This document shows positions 62,801-64,000 of a stretch of DNA of 64,000 nt, one piece after another. Numbering within the stretch: the stretch's first letter is position 1; each line of letters starts with the position of its first letter. The notes under the pieces were generated by a model. The model ran no database searches, was not told the DNA's origin, and saw only the letters and a list, made by a program, of their open reading frames with translations. Both the position numbers and the translations under genes were made by a program. The stretch is from Pseudomonas sp. KUIN-1 (GTDB lineage: Bacteria > Pseudomonadota > Gammaproteobacteria > Pseudomonadales > Pseudomonadaceae): contig NZ_AP020337.1 of NCBI RefSeq assembly GCF_009176725.1, positions 496,001-560,000 on the forward strand. The letters run 5' to 3'.

Positions 62801-63233
62801 TAATGGCCAGGCTGTTGGCGTCGTTGAGTTCGCTCTGCAGATCACTTTGCTGGGTGCTGCGCTGACTGAGCAGTTGCTCCAGCTGCGGCACGTCGAGGCC
62901 GCCATAGCGCTGGGCCACAGGCACCACTTTGCTTTCTTTCAGGCGGGCCAGTTCACGCTGGTTTTCCGAAGTCTGTTTTGGCGCTTGGGCGAGCTGCTGT
63001 TTGAGCGCTTCGAGTTTCTGTTCGCTGTCCTGCTTGCTGTTCAGAAACGCCAGTGTCTGTTCGAGGACCTGTTGCAGTGCCTTTTGCTCGGCATCAGGCA
63101 GCTTGCGGTCGGCAATCTTGTCGAGGCTTTGCTGAACAGCGGCGCTGCTGGGCGGGTCGGCGGCGAGCGCCGGGAAAGAAGACAGGCAGAGCGCAAACAG
63201 TGCGGCAGCACAAAAGGAACGCAGGGAAAACAT
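59844..63233 (-). CDS. mscK: MscK/KefA-type mechanosensitive channel
   Basis: An ~1129-residue inner-membrane channel. A signal peptide (MFSLRSFCAAALFALCLSSF, then PALAA) is followed by a ~450-residue periplasmic coiled-coil part, about 11 membrane helices, and a C-terminal MscS core with VGLGFGMQEIFANFISG and the IIVPNK beta-domain motif. It opens under membrane tension to release solutes; MscK of E. coli also responds to potassium. The open frame runs to 63380; ATG 63248 is an alternative start. No clear ribosome-binding site is seen before either. Confidence 0.92.
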   Translation of the reverse strand: MFSLRSFCAAALFALCLSSFPALAADPPSSAAVQQSLDKIADRKLPDAEQKALQQVLEQTLAFLNSKQDSEQKLEALKQQLAQAPKQTSENQRELARLKESKVVPVAQRYGGLDVPQLEQLLSQRSTQQSDLQSELNDANSLAITAQTRPERAQTEISANQTRIQQINAILKNGKDNGKTLSADQRNLLNAELASINALNLLRRQELAGNSQLQDLGNSQHDLLTEKVARQEQEIQDLQTLINDKRRAQSQKTVADLSLEAQKSGGSSLLATESAANLKLSDYLLRGTDRLNELTQQNLKTKQQLDNLTQTDQALSEQINVLSGSLLLSKILYKQKQALPHLELDKGLADEIANIRLYQFDINQQREQMSTPTAYVEKLLATQPPENVTPQLRRTLLDLAITRSDLLERLNRELSALLNESITLQLNQKQLTSTAQGLRATLDEQMFWIPSNKPLDVEWFQNIWPRLQKQVATLPWTSSLSELSDGLTQRPLLFLPLLLLIGILTWRRKALYQKLNRLHADIGHFKRDSQWKTPLALLINVLLAMPVALGLALCGYALQIDARGQNANLGEALLQIALAWLVFYTAYRVLAPSGVAQLHFRWETAQVEFLRGWVRRLGLVVLALVAVVAVAEHQPAALADDVLGIGVVLTCYALMTWLLGRLLISSPTHHNASLFRKTVGVLFTALPVALFLAVCFGYYYTALKLSDRLIDTLYLMMIWLMVEATFVRGLSVAARRLAYQRALAKRQAARENGDSDIPVEEPKLDIEQVNQQSLRLIRLALLAGFVGALYLVWAELITVFAYLDNIILYEYTSGTGANMSMVPISLSDFLGAGVIIVITFVLAGNLPGLLEVLVLSRMNLAQGSAYATTTLLSYTIAGVGFVTTLSTLGVSWDKLQWLVAALSVGLGFGMQEIFANFISGIMILFERPVRIGDTITIGALSGTVSKIRIRATTITDFDRKDIIVPNKTFITGQLINWSLTDTVTRVTLKLGVDYGSDLDLVRSLLLQAARENPRVLKEPEPIVYFLNFGESTLDHELRMHVRDLGDRNPVLDEINRFINREFKKQHINISFRQMEIYLKNTQGLEYKLVPAEPSDKGNAPTGKTTLQPVNTTVTPATKDAPEPPELRLD

Positions 63234-63271
63234 AGACACCGGTCGCATGATGATACGTGTGGGTTGGCAGT

Positions 63272-64000
63272 TTAAAGGAACAGTCCGGGGCCCGGGCGGG
63301 TTCCTTCGGGGAATTTGACGCCCACTTTCTGGATCTTGTTCCCGTCCATGACGGCAACCGTCCAAATAGTTCCATTCCATTCAACCTGGTCGCCGACCAC
63401 CGGTTCGCCACGGTTCTTCTGCACGATGAACTGGCTGAGCGGCATTCCAGGGTCGATGCCGTCGAGTTTCAGGCCATACAGGGCCGCCACTTCACCCAGC
63501 CTTGCGTCGCCTTCGAGCACGAAGTCGCCGAAGAAACGCAGGTCCAGCCCACGCTGCGGCGCCTGGCTGAACAATTTGCCCAGCGCTGAAAGGTCGTGTT
63601 CGTGGCCGATCACGCACAGCAGATCACCGACTTCCAGGGTTGTACTGCCGGACGGGTGGAGCAGTTGCTGGCCGCGGAACAGTGCCGCGATACGCGTGCC
63701 TTCCGGCATCTTCAGCTCACGCAGCGCCGCGCCGATGCACCACTTTTCAGCGCCCAGGCGGTAGACGAACAACTCCCATTCGCTGGTGACGTGTACCTCC
63801 AGCGCGGCCCGGGAAATCGGCGCGGGGTCAGGCGGAACCGTCACTTTCAGCAGTTTGGCCATCCACGGCAGGCTGGTGCCTTGCAGCAACAGCGAAACCA
63901 GCACGATAAAGAACGCCAGGTTGAAGTACAGCTGCGCATTGGGCAGCCCGGCCATCAGCGGGAACACCGCCAGAATGATCGGCACCGCGCCACGCAGGCC
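63272..64000 (-). CDS. cvrA: K+/H+ antiporter, C-terminal part (cut by window end)
   Basis: The frame is open to the last base of the window, so the N-terminal part and the start lie outside. What is visible (243 codons) begins [15 protein letters not shown], the conserved helix of CPA1 sodium/proton antiporters, followed by a last helix and a cytoplasmic tail with a TrkA-C (RCK_C) domain around [15 protein letters not shown] and a CorC/HlyC-like end ([20 protein letters not shown]). This layout is that of NhaP2/CvrA, which exports potassium. Its neighbour is an MscK channel, so both serve ion and osmotic balance. Confidence 0.88.
   Translation of the reverse strand, partial: GLRGAVPIILAVFPLMAGLPNAQLYFNLAFFIVLVSLLLQGTSLPWMAKLLKVTVPPDPAPISRAALEVHVTSEWELFVYRLGAEKWCIGAALRELKMPEGTRIAALFRGQQLLHPSGSTTLEVGDLLCVIGHEHDLSALGKLFSQAPQRGLDLRFFGDFVLEGDARLGEVAALYGLKLDGIDPGMPLSQFIVQKNRGEPVVGDQVEWNGTIWTVAVMDGNKIQKVGVKFPEGTRPGPGLFL

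Overview
The window looks like a core-chromosome segment of a Pseudomonas, most likely of the P. syringae group. The gene order is typical Pseudomonas (yggS-proC-yggT-metX-metW-rdgB-hemW, pilT, pyrC'-pyrB-pyrR-ruvX-yqgE-tonB-gshB-pilGHIJ-chpA). The sequence is GC-rich, carries REP doublets and other short Pseudomonas-type repeats, and has an ahcY gene behind a SAH riboswitch. A SelO protein carries the numbered active-site residues known from P. syringae SelO. No rRNA, tRNA, transposase, prophage or CRISPR array is visible. The species assignment is inference.

Layout. 1-3.1 kb: end of a malonate decarboxylase cluster (mdcH), the MadLM malonate transporter and the convergent LysR regulator MdcR. 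3.2-10 kb: hemolysin-III-type membrane protein, rsmE, bioA, a secreted FAD amine oxidase with an unusual tail, and a cytochrome b561/YceI pair. 10.3-15 kb: rhlE, metF and ahcY, with a SAH riboswitch leader. 15.3-21.2 kb: a YciA-type thioesterase and a five-gene tetronate (threonate/erythronate) catabolic operon, ltnD-otnK-otnC-gntP-otnI. 21.3-25.8 kb: YkgJ-type protein, alanine aminotransferase, ilvD and a DUF3392 protein. 25.8-31.8 kb: a minus-strand housekeeping block, hemW to yggS. 31.9-34.3 kb: pilT, an NlpC/P60 hydrolase and a TM2 protein. 34.6-40.6 kb: the pyrimidine block (with a non-catalytic dihydroorotase), ruvX, yqgE, tonB and gshB. 40.9-50.8 kb: the Pil-Chp chemosensory operon controlling type IV pili, with a 1992-residue ChpA but no pilK or chpB. 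51.1-52.6 kb: selO. 52.7-59.8 kb: a GntR regulator divergent from an operon for 5-oxoproline or related amide use (NRAMP-like permease, pxpA, DUF1445 protein, fused pxpB-pxpC, biotin carboxylase fused to a biotin carrier). 59.8-64 kb: an MscK-type mechanosensitive channel and the end of a K+/H+ antiporter gene that runs off the window.

How the genes connect. MetX, MetW, MetF and AhcY all belong to methionine synthesis and the activated-methyl cycle, and the SAH riboswitch ties ahcY (probably with metF) to S-adenosylhomocysteine level. PilT, the Pil-Chp genes and the TonB3-like protein share a link to twitching motility. Three accessory catabolic modules (malonate, tetronates, 5-oxoproline/amide) each combine transport with enzymes. 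The least understood module is the last one. Its biotin carboxylase, biotin carrier and KipI/KipA-type domains together match the parts of a urea carboxylase split over two adjacent, overlapping genes, next to an NRAMP-like permease that has lost the metal-binding motif.

Starts were chosen by homology and ribosome-binding sites; where a longer open frame exists this is stated. All family assignments come from reading motifs, not from searches.
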